A DNA stretch of 64,000 nt. Origin: Okeania sp. KiyG1. Its GTDB lineage: Bacteria; Cyanobacteriota; Cyanobacteriia; Cyanobacteriales; Microcoleaceae. The translations under genes and the position numbers were made by a program. The notes under the pieces are model-generated. The model had not been told where the DNA came from. It worked only from the letters and a program-made list of their open reading frames with translations, and ran no database searches. The stretch spans positions 1 to 64,000 of the forward strand of contig NZ_BLZO01000115.1 in assembly GCF_014132355.1 (NCBI RefSeq), given 5' to 3'. Below are positions 9,339-18,606 of this stretch, piece by piece. Numbering within the stretch: the first letter of the stretch is position 1; every line of letters begins with the position of its first letter.

Positions 9339-11150
9339 ATGAATAAAATAATACCTCAATCTATATTACCTACTATCGGCCGTCAAATTATTAATCAAAT
9401 ATCTAGGTTATTGGGATTACCTACTATAGAGAATTTAGAAGCTCAACTACAGGAAAAAACTGAACAACTAGAGCAAATATATGCACAACAGAAAGCAATA
9501 TATCGAGTTATTAGCAAGATTAGAGCATCTCTCGACCTAGAAACAATCTTTCAGACAACCACAAAAGAAACTTGTAGACTTTTAGGTGTAGAACGAGTCT
9601 CAGTATATCGTTTTAATGAAGAATGGGGGGGTGAATTTGTTGGTGACTTTGAATTTGCTGAAGTTGGTTGGGATGAACTCGAATTTACAGACAACAACAC
9701 TATCTGGAATGATTGCTATCTTCAAAAGCATCAAGGTGGTCGGTATAGGAGTAATGAAACACTCGTAGTAAAAGATATTTATCAAGTAGGGTTGTCCCAA
9801 TGCCATATTGAAATATTAGAACAATTTCACATCCGAGCATATGCCACTGCTCCCATTTTTGTCAAACAAAAACTATGGGGTATTCTGGCCGCCTATCAGC
9901 ATTCCAGGCCCCGTGAGTGGGAAACTGCAGCAGTAAATTTTTTGACTCAAATTGCTGTTCAACTGGGCTTTGCAGTGCAGCAAGCAGAACAACTAGCTGA
10001 AGTCGAACAAACAGCCAAAGATTTGCGAGCAGCTAGCCAGCAACAAATGATTTTATTCAACTTAATTTCAGAAATTCGTGAATCTCTCGACCTCGATACC
10101 CTATTTAAAACCACTGCCAAAGAAGTTAGAAAAGCTCTAGAGAGCGATCGCGTAGGCATATTTCGCTTCTACCCAGAAAGTAACTACTGCTATGGAGAGT
10201 TTGTTTCTGAAAGCGTTTTACCCATTTATGATTCCACGCTTTCGATCAAAGTCAACGATTATTGTTTTGGCGAACAGTATGCCATCTATTATCAACAAGG
10301 GCGTATGCAAGTATTGACCGATATTTACAATGCTGGTTTAAAAGACTGTCATATTCAAGTCTTAGAAAAATTTCAGATTAAAGCACAAATTATTATGCCT
10401 TTAATCATGGGTTCAAAACTATGGGGATTACTTTGTATTCATCAGTGTGAAAACAGCCGTGAATGGACTGCCGCTGAAATTAGATTTGTCAAACAATTAG
10501 CAGCTCAGTTTAGCGTCGCTTTAGAACATTCCCATCTACTGGCTCAAACTCGCTCACAAGCAGATGAGTTAGGCAACACCCTGGATGCACTTAAACAAGC
10601 AAATCTCAAGTTAGAACGTCTGGCTCGACTTGATGGTTTAACTCAAGTTCCTAACCGTCGTTACTTCGATGAATTTTTAGACCAAGAATGGCTACGAATG
10701 GGAAGACAAAAGCAATTTTTATCTCTAATCATGCTTGATGTAGATTATTTCAAACTGTACAATGATGTTTTCGGTCATCAAGAAGGAGACAAATGCTTGA
10801 TTAAAATAGCTCATACAGCTCAAGGGGTTTTGAAATGTCCGGCAGACTTGCTAGCTCGTTATGGGGGCGAAGAATTTGCTGTAATTTTATCAAATACTGA
10901 CCGAATTGGGGCTTGTGAAGTAGCAGCACAAATTCAATCAGCCATTAAGGCTTTAGGTATTCTTCATCCTAGTGGGAAAGAACAAATAGTTACTATCAGT
11001 CTTGGTATTGCGACTCAAATTCCTTCATTAGCTCAAACGCTCCATGGATTTATAGGCCAAGCTGATAAAGCTTTATATGAAGCTAAACAACAGGGTAGAG
11101 ATTGCTGGATACACTTTAGTATGATTTCTCAAGATGCAAAGAGCTTTTAA
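9339..11150 (+). CDS. Cyanobacteriochrome diguanylate cyclase (GAF-GAF-GGDEF)
   Basis: 603-residue soluble photosensor candidate. After an N-terminal coiled coil (about 30-55), GAF1 (about 55-215) has WNDCYLQKHQGGRYR and the bilin-attachment motif QCHIEILEQF with Cys155-His156, the pattern of red/green-type cyanobacteriochromes. GAF2 (about 235-400) has a DXCF motif, Asp307-Tyr-Cys309-Phe, plus the canonical DCHIQVLEKF with Cys337-His338, the pattern of two-cysteine blue/green-type domains. The C-terminal GGDEF domain (about 430-595) has an intact active site GGEEF at 509-513, so c-di-GMP synthesis is expected. No EAL domain is present. Residues are read directly; the family behaviour is known for such motifs; the spectral types and light-to-c-di-GMP role are inferences. 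It is a single-gene unit. Confidence 0.88.
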   Translation: MNKIIPQSILPTIGRQIINQISRLLGLPTIENLEAQLQEKTEQLEQIYAQQKAIYRVISKIRASLDLETIFQTTTKETCRLLGVERVSVYRFNEEWGGEFVGDFEFAEVGWDELEFTDNNTIWNDCYLQKHQGGRYRSNETLVVKDIYQVGLSQCHIEILEQFHIRAYATAPIFVKQKLWGILAAYQHSRPREWETAAVNFLTQIAVQLGFAVQQAEQLAEVEQTAKDLRAASQQQMILFNLISEIRESLDLDTLFKTTAKEVRKALESDRVGIFRFYPESNYCYGEFVSESVLPIYDSTLSIKVNDYCFGEQYAIYYQQGRMQVLTDIYNAGLKDCHIQVLEKFQIKAQIIMPLIMGSKLWGLLCIHQCENSREWTAAEIRFVKQLAAQFSVALEHSHLLAQTRSQADELGNTLDALKQANLKLERLARLDGLTQVPNRRYFDEFLDQEWLRMGRQKQFLSLIMLDVDYFKLYNDVFGHQEGDKCLIKIAHTAQGVLKCPADLLARYGGEEFAVILSNTDRIGACEVAAQIQSAIKALGILHPSGKEQIVTISLGIATQIPSLAQTLHGFIGQADKALYEAKQQGRDCWIHFSMISQDAKSF

Positions 11151-11397
11151 AGTCACTACAAATTTTCAGACTATGATGCGATCGCAGAAATACCTAAAAG
11201 TTGATAAAGTTGGGCGTTGGTGAAAAGAGGTATGATATCAATTTGGAAAAAGAATTTTACAAAACCTAGTTTTAAGCTTTCGACTGCTCTTATTGTAGAA
11301 TATAGAAAATTGGTCGATGAATGAATTATAACTTCTTTGACATTGCTGAGTGGTAATGATTTTTGAGATTAACAGGAGTTACGTTCAAGACTACATT

Positions 11398-11577
11398 ATA
11401 TCATGTCCGTTTATATCGTTTGTGTAAACCCAAGGGTGAATATCTACAGGAAATAATGGTTTTTTCTTGCGAGGGTAGCCTTCCTTCCTCTTCCCTCTTC
11501 CTTCTTCCCTCTTCCTTCTTCCCTCTTCCTTCTTCCTTACCTTTGCTATACAAGACCGATGCTACCGGACATGATAT
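11398..11577. repeat. MITE with ATATCATGTCCG ends, copy 1
   Basis: 180-bp element bounded by ATATCATGTCCG and CGGACATGATAT, exact inverted repeats. The same ends bound 36156-36340 and 41296-41447. The interior is mainly a purine/pyrimidine-biased short tandem run. Confidence 0.65.
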
Positions 11578-12202
11578 TATAACACCATTTGTAAAGTTTA
11601 AGGGCTTTGTAGGGGTTAACGGCCGTTAACCCCTATGTTATGTGTTGGTTATGAGTAAGTTCCGATGCAGCTCCGACCTTATGAGGCTAACTGATAACTG
11701 ATAATTGAAATGACCTTTACGATTTTATAGCAGTTGCTATTAATGTATTTGAGCTATTTTTTAACTGGCGTTGGTGAAAAGAGGTATGATATCATGTCCG
11801 GAGCAGAGTGCCATAGAACTCTGTTCCGCGCTCCGCGACCAAAAAACTTTCTCCTTCTACTCCTCTTTCTTCTTCTTTCTTTCCTCCTGAGGACTGTACG
11901 GGCGATTCGCGTAATTAGGAGCATTCCGGAACGGAAATCGCCCCTACTGACTCCTGAGTCCTGAGTAATTAAGATTAATATCATACACGCGCTTCACCAA
12001 CGCCTTTTAACTTAAATAGCACTCAGCACTCAGCATTAGGACTTTTTTTTATGTTGAGGAGGAGATGAGCAACCCCTGTTCAACTAGGAGGCGCTTGGGG
12101 TTGCCGGGGTATAAAGCCAAGGTCAAAAAGCCAAAAGCTGACATGCTGAAGCGCGAATAGTTAGTTAAATACAGTAATATCATCATCAAACTTCTTCATT
12201 CT

Positions 12203-12318
12203 CAGGACTTACGCACGGGCACTAAATCCAGTGAGGGCGCCATTCGGAGCTTGGCGCTAGCCAATGCCATTCGCCCCTACATATAGCGTTTTCAAGGGAG
12301 TTGCATGCGTAAGTCCTG
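12203..12318. repeat. MITE with CAGGACTTACGCA ends, copy 1
   Basis: 116-bp element with 13-base terminal inverted repeats CAGGACTTACGCA / TGCGTAAGTCCTG (two internal bases vary). Similar ends bound 40340-40427, 49293-49406 and 60561-60653. Such ends are common for non-autonomous derivatives of cyanobacterial insertion sequences. No transposase for it is in the window. Confidence 0.7.
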
Positions 12319-12677
12319 ATTCTAATACTATACAATTCAAAAATCGCTATAATACCCGCAGCTACGGACAAAAAATTAAAAATATTGTCCAAATCGACAA
12401 ATTTATCTGGAATAACTGACAACTATATAGAAAGTTATATGATAGTATGTTCCTCTAGTTATGCTAAAAGTCATTATTGAAGTGTAAATCTGGTGTATGA
12501 GTAAATTATACAGGTTAATGATTATTCTATTCGCCAAAAATTATCAGGGGGTAAATACAGAAAGCAAAAACTTATCTAAAGTTCATCAAACTTACTCATA
12601 ATTATAGCTATCAAACTAAAATGAGTAATTTTGCTCAGTTGTCTATTCATTGAGTCGTTATCAGCTACAATTAGGAT

Positions 12678-13909
12678 ATGAAGCTAGTTGAACGTCATGT
12701 TATTACCAAATCACATTATTTGTGGTCAGAAATAGACCACAAGGCTTTTTGTCGAAAAATTTATTCAATTTAGCTAACTATTATTATCGCCAACATTTCT
12801 TTGAAAACAAAAAGAAACTAAGCTTTAATCAACTGTATCACCAGGTATCTAAAAGTGAAGATTACCAAGCTTTACCTACCAAAGTAAGTAAGCAAATAAT
12901 CAGAAGATTAGACTCAGCTTGGAGTAGTTATTTTGCGGCTTTAAGAGAGTGGCAAAAACAGTCAAATAAATTTTTAGGGAAACCAAAAATCCCCAAATAT
13001 AAACATAAAATAAAAGGCCGAAATATTCTGCCCTATCCTCATGAATCAATTTACAAAAAAACCTTAAAAAAAGGAATTTGTCATCTGTCAATGAGTGAAA
13101 TAAAAATCCACACTTCACAGACAGAAATAATAGAAACCAGAATTATCCCCAAAAGTAGCTGTTACATCATAGAAATAGTATATGAAAAATCGGAGTCAAC
13201 AACAGAAAATCAACAAATAGCAGGAGTAGATTTAGGAGTAAATAATTTAATAGCTGTAACTACAAATCAAACAGGAACTACACCTCTGTTGATTAAAGGC
13301 AGACCATTAAAAGCAATTAACACCTTTTATAATAAACAACGCTCTTATTTACAATCTCAATTAAATAGCCACAATCAAACTAATTCTCATCGGTTAAAAA
13401 AATTAACTCACAAACGAAATTGTCGAGTAGAAAACTATCTCCATACAGCAAGTAAAAGGGTAATAGATTGGTGTATCAAGCATGAAATAGGAACCTTAAT
13501 TATTGGGCAGAATCAGACTTGGAAACAAGAAATAAAATTCGGAAAAAAGAACAATCAACAATTTGTAAATATCCCTCATTATAAGTTAATAGAGATGTTA
13601 ACATATAAAGCCCAACTAAGAGGAATAAAAGTAATAATTACCGAAGAATCCTATACATCTCAATCAAGCTGTTTAGATGGGGATAATTTACCAAAATATG
13701 GAGAAAACAAACCGAAGTTCAGTGGAAAAAGAGTAACAAGAGGACTATATAAAACCAGGGAAAATAAATTATTAAATGCAGATGTAAATGGGTCGTTAAA
13801 CATTATTAAAAAAGTAATTCCTGATGTTTTTGACCAGGGAATAAAGGGTTTGCCGTTTAACCCTGTAGTGCTTGACCCACTACGAATGACTATACTTTCA
13901 GACTTGTGA
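12678..13909 (+). pseudogene. tnpB: TnpB RNA-guided nuclease homologue (IS1341-like), N-terminal frameshift
   Basis: The main frame (12722-13909, 395 residues if started at GTG) has the RuvC residues Asp170 in GVDLGVNN, Glu308/309 in TEESYTS and Asp354 in NADVNGS. The usual zinc-finger cysteines are absent, as in one TnpB branch. The true N-terminus lies in another frame from the ATG at 12678 (MKLVERHVITKSHYLWSEID...). It joins the main frame at the A-tract near 12755-12760 if one A is restored. No TnpA lies nearby, so this is a solo tnpB. The 3' end and following 60 bases are where a guiding omega RNA would be expected. As written, translation from the native start would end after about 30 residues. 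Confidence 0.8.
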
Positions 13910-14004
13910 GTAAGTTTGAGTAAGTTTAGTTGAGCGGTATATCAATACATCTATGCATCTAGATATCTATATCTAGAAGAGTTCAAAAAGTATTAAACTT
14001 ACAT

Positions 14005-16164
14005 ATGAAAAATATATATCCAGGAAATCGTGTGATATTTCTCAAAAGTACCCAGATGGGAAAAAACCTAATGGTACGCTATTTACTTCCAAGTATACTC
14101 AGTGTTTTTGTACTTGGAAGTCCTACTGAAGCTGCTACCCTAGAATCTTGGCAGTTTCAAGCAAATCAGAATCGACTATCCTTTACCACTGAAGGAGGTG
14201 TTCAGCCAAAAGCACAACTCATAACTAACCCAACTCGCTTAGTTATAGATTTGCCTGGCACAACTTTAGGTGGTATCAGGACTTCTCAAGTTGTCGGTGG
14301 GGCAATTAAGGCAGTTAGAGTAGGACAATTTAATTCTCAAACAGCTCGGATTGTGGTAGAATTAAATAATGGCTATACTCTAGATCCAAAACAAGTACAA
14401 TTTCGGGGTATCTCTCCTAGCGAATGGACTGTACAAATACCCACACCTCAAAAAATTGTCTCTACTTCAGATACTAATCTTACACCCCAGTCTCCATCGG
14501 CACCACCTCAAAGTCCCCAGTCTCCACCCCCACTACCTCAAAGTCCTCAGTCTCCACTCCCACTACCTCAAAATTCTCAGTCTCCACCCGCACCACCTCA
14601 AAGACCGTCTTTAGTTCCTCGCAGAGTAGAGAGACCGAGTAATCAAAATATACTAAGACCAAGAAACCCTGCTCCTGTTAATCAAGTTGCTACCACTGGT
14701 ACGCCAACTCTTGTAGAAGATGTCCAAGTAAAGCAAGAGGGATTAGTTCTACAAACGAGCGGTAAATTACCAGAAATAGAACTCAAGCAGAGTGTTGACC
14801 GTACCTGGATGACCATTGATATTCTGAATGCTACTCTCACAGCAAAAGATGTCAAGGCAAATCAAAGATTTAACGAATCTGGATTAACAATTACTCAACT
14901 TACTCAGCTTTCAACAAAACCTGCAGTAGTTCGTTTGACAGTGAGTCTTCCAGATACCAAAACTCAATGGCAAGCTCGTGCTTATGCGGGTGGAGTAGCA
15001 ATATGGCCTCAAGGAGAAACACCACCAACAATTAATCAAGCTACTGGTTTTGCAGTTGTTAAGTCAGTAGAGTTGAAAAATGGTACTGACTTAGTCATTA
15101 CAGGAGATAAACCTCTAAACTACACCAGTGGTTGGGATTCTGAAGAGGATGCTTATGGAATTACTATATATAATGCTAAGGTAGATGACCGATTAAAGTT
15201 ACCTGGCCGACGGGTTGGCAGTCCTCTACTTTGGGCCAAGATACGTCAAGAAGATCCAGAAACAGTTACTATTCTGGTTAAGCCTGCTACTAATATTAAA
15301 ATTGCTCAGGTAACTCAGCTTACCCCACAACAGTTATCTTTACCCATGGGTTGGGGTAATATTGGTACTACTCCTCCTGGTTGGCGTCCAGATCCTAGAG
15401 ACCAATCTTCTAGTTCTAGACCCCCACTATTCCCACGGGGAAACAGTTCATTACCCCAAAATTCTTCTCCTCAGAATAGATTACCTCAAAATTCTTCAGG
15501 GAATTTACGTCCGAGACGGTGGCCTTTCCCCTGGCCTCGTCGCAACGACCGCCCTTCCAGTACTAATAATCGAAATCGTCGTTTTCCTCTACCGAATAGA
15601 TTACCCCAGCGTGATGAACGGTTAATGATAGTTATAGACCCTGGGCACGGAGGACCTACGGATTTAGGTGGAGTGGGTTTTGGTCTGCGAGAGAAGGATA
15701 TTGTGTTGCCCATGTCATTGGAGATAGCTCAAATCCTGGAGCAGAATAATATACAAGTGGTGATGACTCGTAAGACAGACCGGGATTTAGATTTACCACC
15801 ACGGGCAGAATTGGCCAATCGGGTAGGTGCCGATTTGTTTGTGAGTATTCATGCTAATGCTATTAGTGCGAGTCGTCCTGATGTGAATGGTTTAGAGACT
15901 TTTTATTATCAAAGTGGCCAGGCTCTAGCACAGTATATTCAGAATAGTATGTTGGAAAGTTTCCCCACAATGAATAATCGTGGCGTGAAGCGGGCTCGTT
16001 TTTATGTGCTAAGAAAGACTAAGATGCCTGCTGTATTGGTAGAGGTGGGTTTTGTCACTGGTAATTATGATTCTAGGATTCTTGCAGACCCTGTTCAACG
16101 TAGTCGTATGGCACAGGCGGTCGCTCGTGGGATACTTAGATATGTTCAAGCTTATTCTCGTTAA
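14005..16164 (+). CDS. amiC: N-acetylmuramoyl-L-alanine amidase with AMIN domains
   Basis: 719-residue exported zinc amidase that cleaves the MurNAc-L-Ala bond in septal peptidoglycan. The hydrophobic stretch MVRYLLPSILSVFVLGSPTEA, starting at residue 23, is a signal peptide, so an internal start is possible. Two AMIN-like domains (about 45-150 and 235-440) should bind peptidoglycan. They are separated by a Pro/Ser/Gln linker built from 36-base tandem repeats (14490-14605), and a second Pro/Arg/Asn-rich linker precedes the catalytic domain. Amidase_3 (about 540-715) has the zinc and catalytic residues His548 (DPGHGG), Glu563 (REKDI), His616 (SIHAN) and Glu680 (VEVGF). All are present, so it should be active. 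In filamentous cyanobacteria such enzymes act in cell separation and septal nanopore formation. Confidence 0.92.
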   Translation: MKNIYPGNRVIFLKSTQMGKNLMVRYLLPSILSVFVLGSPTEAATLESWQFQANQNRLSFTTEGGVQPKAQLITNPTRLVIDLPGTTLGGIRTSQVVGGAIKAVRVGQFNSQTARIVVELNNGYTLDPKQVQFRGISPSEWTVQIPTPQKIVSTSDTNLTPQSPSAPPQSPQSPPPLPQSPQSPLPLPQNSQSPPAPPQRPSLVPRRVERPSNQNILRPRNPAPVNQVATTGTPTLVEDVQVKQEGLVLQTSGKLPEIELKQSVDRTWMTIDILNATLTAKDVKANQRFNESGLTITQLTQLSTKPAVVRLTVSLPDTKTQWQARAYAGGVAIWPQGETPPTINQATGFAVVKSVELKNGTDLVITGDKPLNYTSGWDSEEDAYGITIYNAKVDDRLKLPGRRVGSPLLWAKIRQEDPETVTILVKPATNIKIAQVTQLTPQQLSLPMGWGNIGTTPPGWRPDPRDQSSSSRPPLFPRGNSSLPQNSSPQNRLPQNSSGNLRPRRWPFPWPRRNDRPSSTNNRNRRFPLPNRLPQRDERLMIVIDPGHGGPTDLGGVGFGLREKDIVLPMSLEIAQILEQNNIQVVMTRKTDRDLDLPPRAELANRVGADLFVSIHANAISASRPDVNGLETFYYQSGQALAQYIQNSMLESFPTMNNRGVKRARFYVLRKTKMPAVLVEVGFVTGNYDSRILADPVQRSRMAQAVARGILRYVQAYSR
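14490..14605 (+). repeat. 36-bp tandem repeat encoding the Pro-rich linker of amiC
   Basis: About three copies of a unit that reads PPQSPQSPPPLPQS-like. The period is a multiple of three, so copy-number change keeps the frame. Confidence 0.7.
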
Positions 16165-16365
16165 TTAGGGAGTAGGGAGTAGGGAGTAGGGAAAAATACT
16201 AAAGTATAGTAGTAGAGTGGCACGCCTAAAGTGGTGCAATAGTGCAATAGTAGGGGCGGGTTCCGCGTTAAGTTAATGGTATCACCCATGACTGAGTGAA
16301 CCCGCCCCCGCCCCAATAATCTAATCCACTTCTTGACTCCTGACTCCTGACTCCTGACTCCTTTC
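16165..16365. repeat. Repeat block between amiC and the cyclase gene
   Basis: Holds a GGGAGTA run right after the amiC stop, a GTAGGGGCGGGTTCCGCG palindromic element (16250-16312) of the same family as the three tandem copies near 50971-51262, and a GACTCCT heptamer run (16334-16362). It is a convergent gene boundary; no classical terminator is apparent. Confidence 0.6.
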
Positions 16366-18606
16366 TTAACTATTAGCTGTAACCCAAGTTTGCAAAATAT
16401 TTTCAACTTCTGGAGATACAGCAGTAAAATGTATATAAAATCCACTTCTATCTTCTTTTTCTCCTGTCACCTTGGCATAAATATAATCCATTTTTTCTTG
16501 TTGAAGATTTCCATTTAATAGATGAATCTCTAGGTTACTCATTGAATTTACCAAATAATCAGATTTTACTTCAGCACAACTAGCAGATACTTTGACAAAA
16601 CTGCCGGAGATTAATTTTTTGCTAACTTCCTTTCCATCAACAACTGCAAACTGAATGGGAACTGCTTGTGATAAAGCCACAAATTTTTCTGATATTGCAG
16701 GTAAAAACAAATTATATTTTCCGGCAATACCTATTACTTGATAAATAGTTATAGCTTCAGCAAAACCTTTGATTTTTACTGATTTTTGCTCAACTATTTG
16801 AACAATAGAAGTGACTGCTTCGAGAGTATTTTTTGAAATCAGAATTTGACCTCCTAATGTATAAGATTCAATGCGAGAAGCTAGATTAATATTACTACCA
16901 ACAACTCCATATTTAGACCTCTTATTACCACCAATATTACCAACTGCAACTTCTCCAGTATTAATGCCAATTCCCATCTGAACTTCTGGCAAACTTAAAT
17001 CTTTTAATTTAGCATTAACATCATATATTCCCATCTGCATTGCCACTGCACAAGCAACAGCTCTCTCTGCATCATCATCTTTCTGAGTAGGAGCGCCAAA
17101 AATAACTAAAATCGCATCACCAATAAACTCATCAATAGTACCACCATATTCATTAATTATTTCCGTCATTCTTGCTAGATAAATATTCAATATAGAAAAA
17201 ATTATTTCTGGTTCTGACCTTTCAGATATAGCCGAAAATCCTCTGATATCAGATATCAAAATCGTCACTTTTCGTCGCTGACAATCTAAATTTAATCCAT
17301 CAGGATTTTCTAATAAATTTGCTACTATTTCATCAGTCAAATAACGACTAAACACCTCACGAATATATCCAGCAGTTTTAGCAATAAAAGCTGTAATGGC
17401 GATCGCCGATAACCAAATAGCTAATAATGGCGGTATTATAGGAATCCAGAAACCCCATAAAAAACCATAATAACGAATACAAACTAATCCAGCACTAGCA
17501 GCAAATAAACCAATAATAGATTCACCAGAAAATTGAGAAAAACCTCCAGAATATCGCCATTTCCAACTAATACTTGCCCCTAATGTTGACCAAGAAAAAA
17601 TCCATAGATATTCTAAATATTCCGGCCATATTTTAATAAGATTAATTTCACCAAGAGCAGAACTAATAATCATACTGGTAATATTGGCATGAATTTCTAC
17701 CCCTGACATTTTTTCAGGAATTCCAATGATTTTGCTACTGTAAGGTGTGAGAAATAAATCATTTTTACTCTCTGCTACTGAGCCAATTAAAATAATCCGA
17801 CCGCGTACTAATTCAGGTGAAATGTGATTATTTAAAACATCTGTTACTGAAACCTGTTGAAATGTATTTTCTGGGCTGCGATAATTAAGAATAGCTTGAT
17901 ATCCTTCAGCATTAGCCCGTACATAAGCACCATGATTTTTTTCAAAAGGAACAAATACAGCTTTTCCCAACTGTAAATATTCAGAATTAACGACTGAAGG
18001 TTTAGGAAAAATATTGAAATTTTCCAGATATATTGTTGCTAATTTCAATCCTAAACTTGGTACTATTTTACCTTCTTGATCTGTCAAATATAAAAAAAAT
18101 CGTCTAATCTTACTATCCGCATCCATTGGCAGATCGTTAGCTGCAACTTGATTGAATTTATCTAAAATTGGTGAGGGGTTAATGGGAGAATCATTGTGAT
18201 TACCAACTACCTTTTTAATACCTATTAAATTTGGTGTAGATTCAAATACTTTTACTAATTTTTCATATCCTGGTTCTTCTGGTAAATCTCGATATATATC
18301 TAAACCAATTACTGCTGGATGATATTTTTTTAAGTTTTCTATTAAGTTCGCAAGGAGTTCATCGGATAAAATTGTCGTCCCCAATTTTTGTATATCTGAT
18401 TCAGTCAATCCCACAATTAAAAATCTTCGATCTACAGGTTTTTGGGGACGTAATCTAGTTAATTGATCGAATGCAGCAAACTCAAATATTTGCAAACTAC
18501 CTGTCAAATTTAGCCCGATTAATAAGACAGTAATACTAGGAACTGTAACTAATACACAGCGCCATTTCCAAGCAAGATTTTTAATTGTTTTCTTCCATTC
18601 TTTCAC
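16366..18606 (-). CDS. CHASE2-domain class III nucleotide cyclase, guanylyl-type residues
   Basis: 746-residue membrane receptor. A transmembrane helix (about 15-35) leads into an extracytoplasmic CHASE2 sensor (about 40-310), then three membrane segments (about 320-420) and a class III cyclase domain (about 440-625), followed by about 120 residues without a recognised domain. Both metal aspartates are present, Asp453 (ISDIRGF) and Asp497 (EFIGDA). The purine-specificity positions are Glu493 and Gly567 (KYGVVGSNINLASR) instead of the Lys and Asp/Thr of adenylyl cyclases. Glu/Gly is, to my knowledge, the pair of the cyanobacterial guanylyl cyclase Cya2, so cGMP production is a fair inference. 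The gene overlaps the DUF928 gene upstream by 26 bases, pointing to translational coupling. Confidence 0.87.
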   Translation of the reverse strand: MKEWKKTIKNLAWKWRCVLVTVPSITVLLIGLNLTGSLQIFEFAAFDQLTRLRPQKPVDRRFLIVGLTESDIQKLGTTILSDELLANLIENLKKYHPAVIGLDIYRDLPEEPGYEKLVKVFESTPNLIGIKKVVGNHNDSPINPSPILDKFNQVAANDLPMDADSKIRRFFLYLTDQEGKIVPSLGLKLATIYLENFNIFPKPSVVNSEYLQLGKAVFVPFEKNHGAYVRANAEGYQAILNYRSPENTFQQVSVTDVLNNHISPELVRGRIILIGSVAESKNDLFLTPYSSKIIGIPEKMSGVEIHANITSMIISSALGEINLIKIWPEYLEYLWIFSWSTLGASISWKWRYSGGFSQFSGESIIGLFAASAGLVCIRYYGFLWGFWIPIIPPLLAIWLSAIAITAFIAKTAGYIREVFSRYLTDEIVANLLENPDGLNLDCQRRKVTILISDIRGFSAISERSEPEIIFSILNIYLARMTEIINEYGGTIDEFIGDAILVIFGAPTQKDDDAERAVACAVAMQMGIYDVNAKLKDLSLPEVQMGIGINTGEVAVGNIGGNKRSKYGVVGSNINLASRIESYTLGGQILISKNTLEAVTSIVQIVEQKSVKIKGFAEAITIYQVIGIAGKYNLFLPAISEKFVALSQAVPIQFAVVDGKEVSKKLISGSFVKVSASCAEVKSDYLVNSMSNLEIHLLNGNLQQEKMDYIYAKVTGEKEDRSGFYIHFTAVSPEVENILQTWVTANS

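Larger units (their letters stand above)
11151..12677. other. 1.5-kb gene-free region with several MITEs
   Basis: No supportable gene. It contains a MITE at 11398-11577, a TTCCCTCTTCC run (11483-11540), an incomplete copy starting ATATCATGTCCGG at 11788, a repeat end GCTAACTGATAACTGATAATTGAAATGACC (11685-11714, two pieces shown as one read-through), a GATTCGCG...CGCCCCTAC palindrome (about 11908-11945), and a MITE at 12203-12318. A GTTGGTGAAAAGAGGTATGATATCA phrase, shared by 11215 and 11768, marks a duplicated block. Confidence 0.6.

Noticed and set aside
11734-11984. Overlapping ORFs on both strands in the gap after the cyanobacteriochrome gene
   Set aside because: They are built on CTTCTTTC and GATTCGCG repeat DNA and show no family resemblance.
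12222-12422. 66-residue minus-strand ORF
   Set aside because: It overlaps a MITE and a GTAGGGGCGAATGG block; the C-terminal peptide is repeat-derived.
15362-15713. Two ORFs (plus frame and minus strand) within amiC
   Set aside because: Both are shadows of the Pro/Arg-rich linker and lack ribosome-binding sites.
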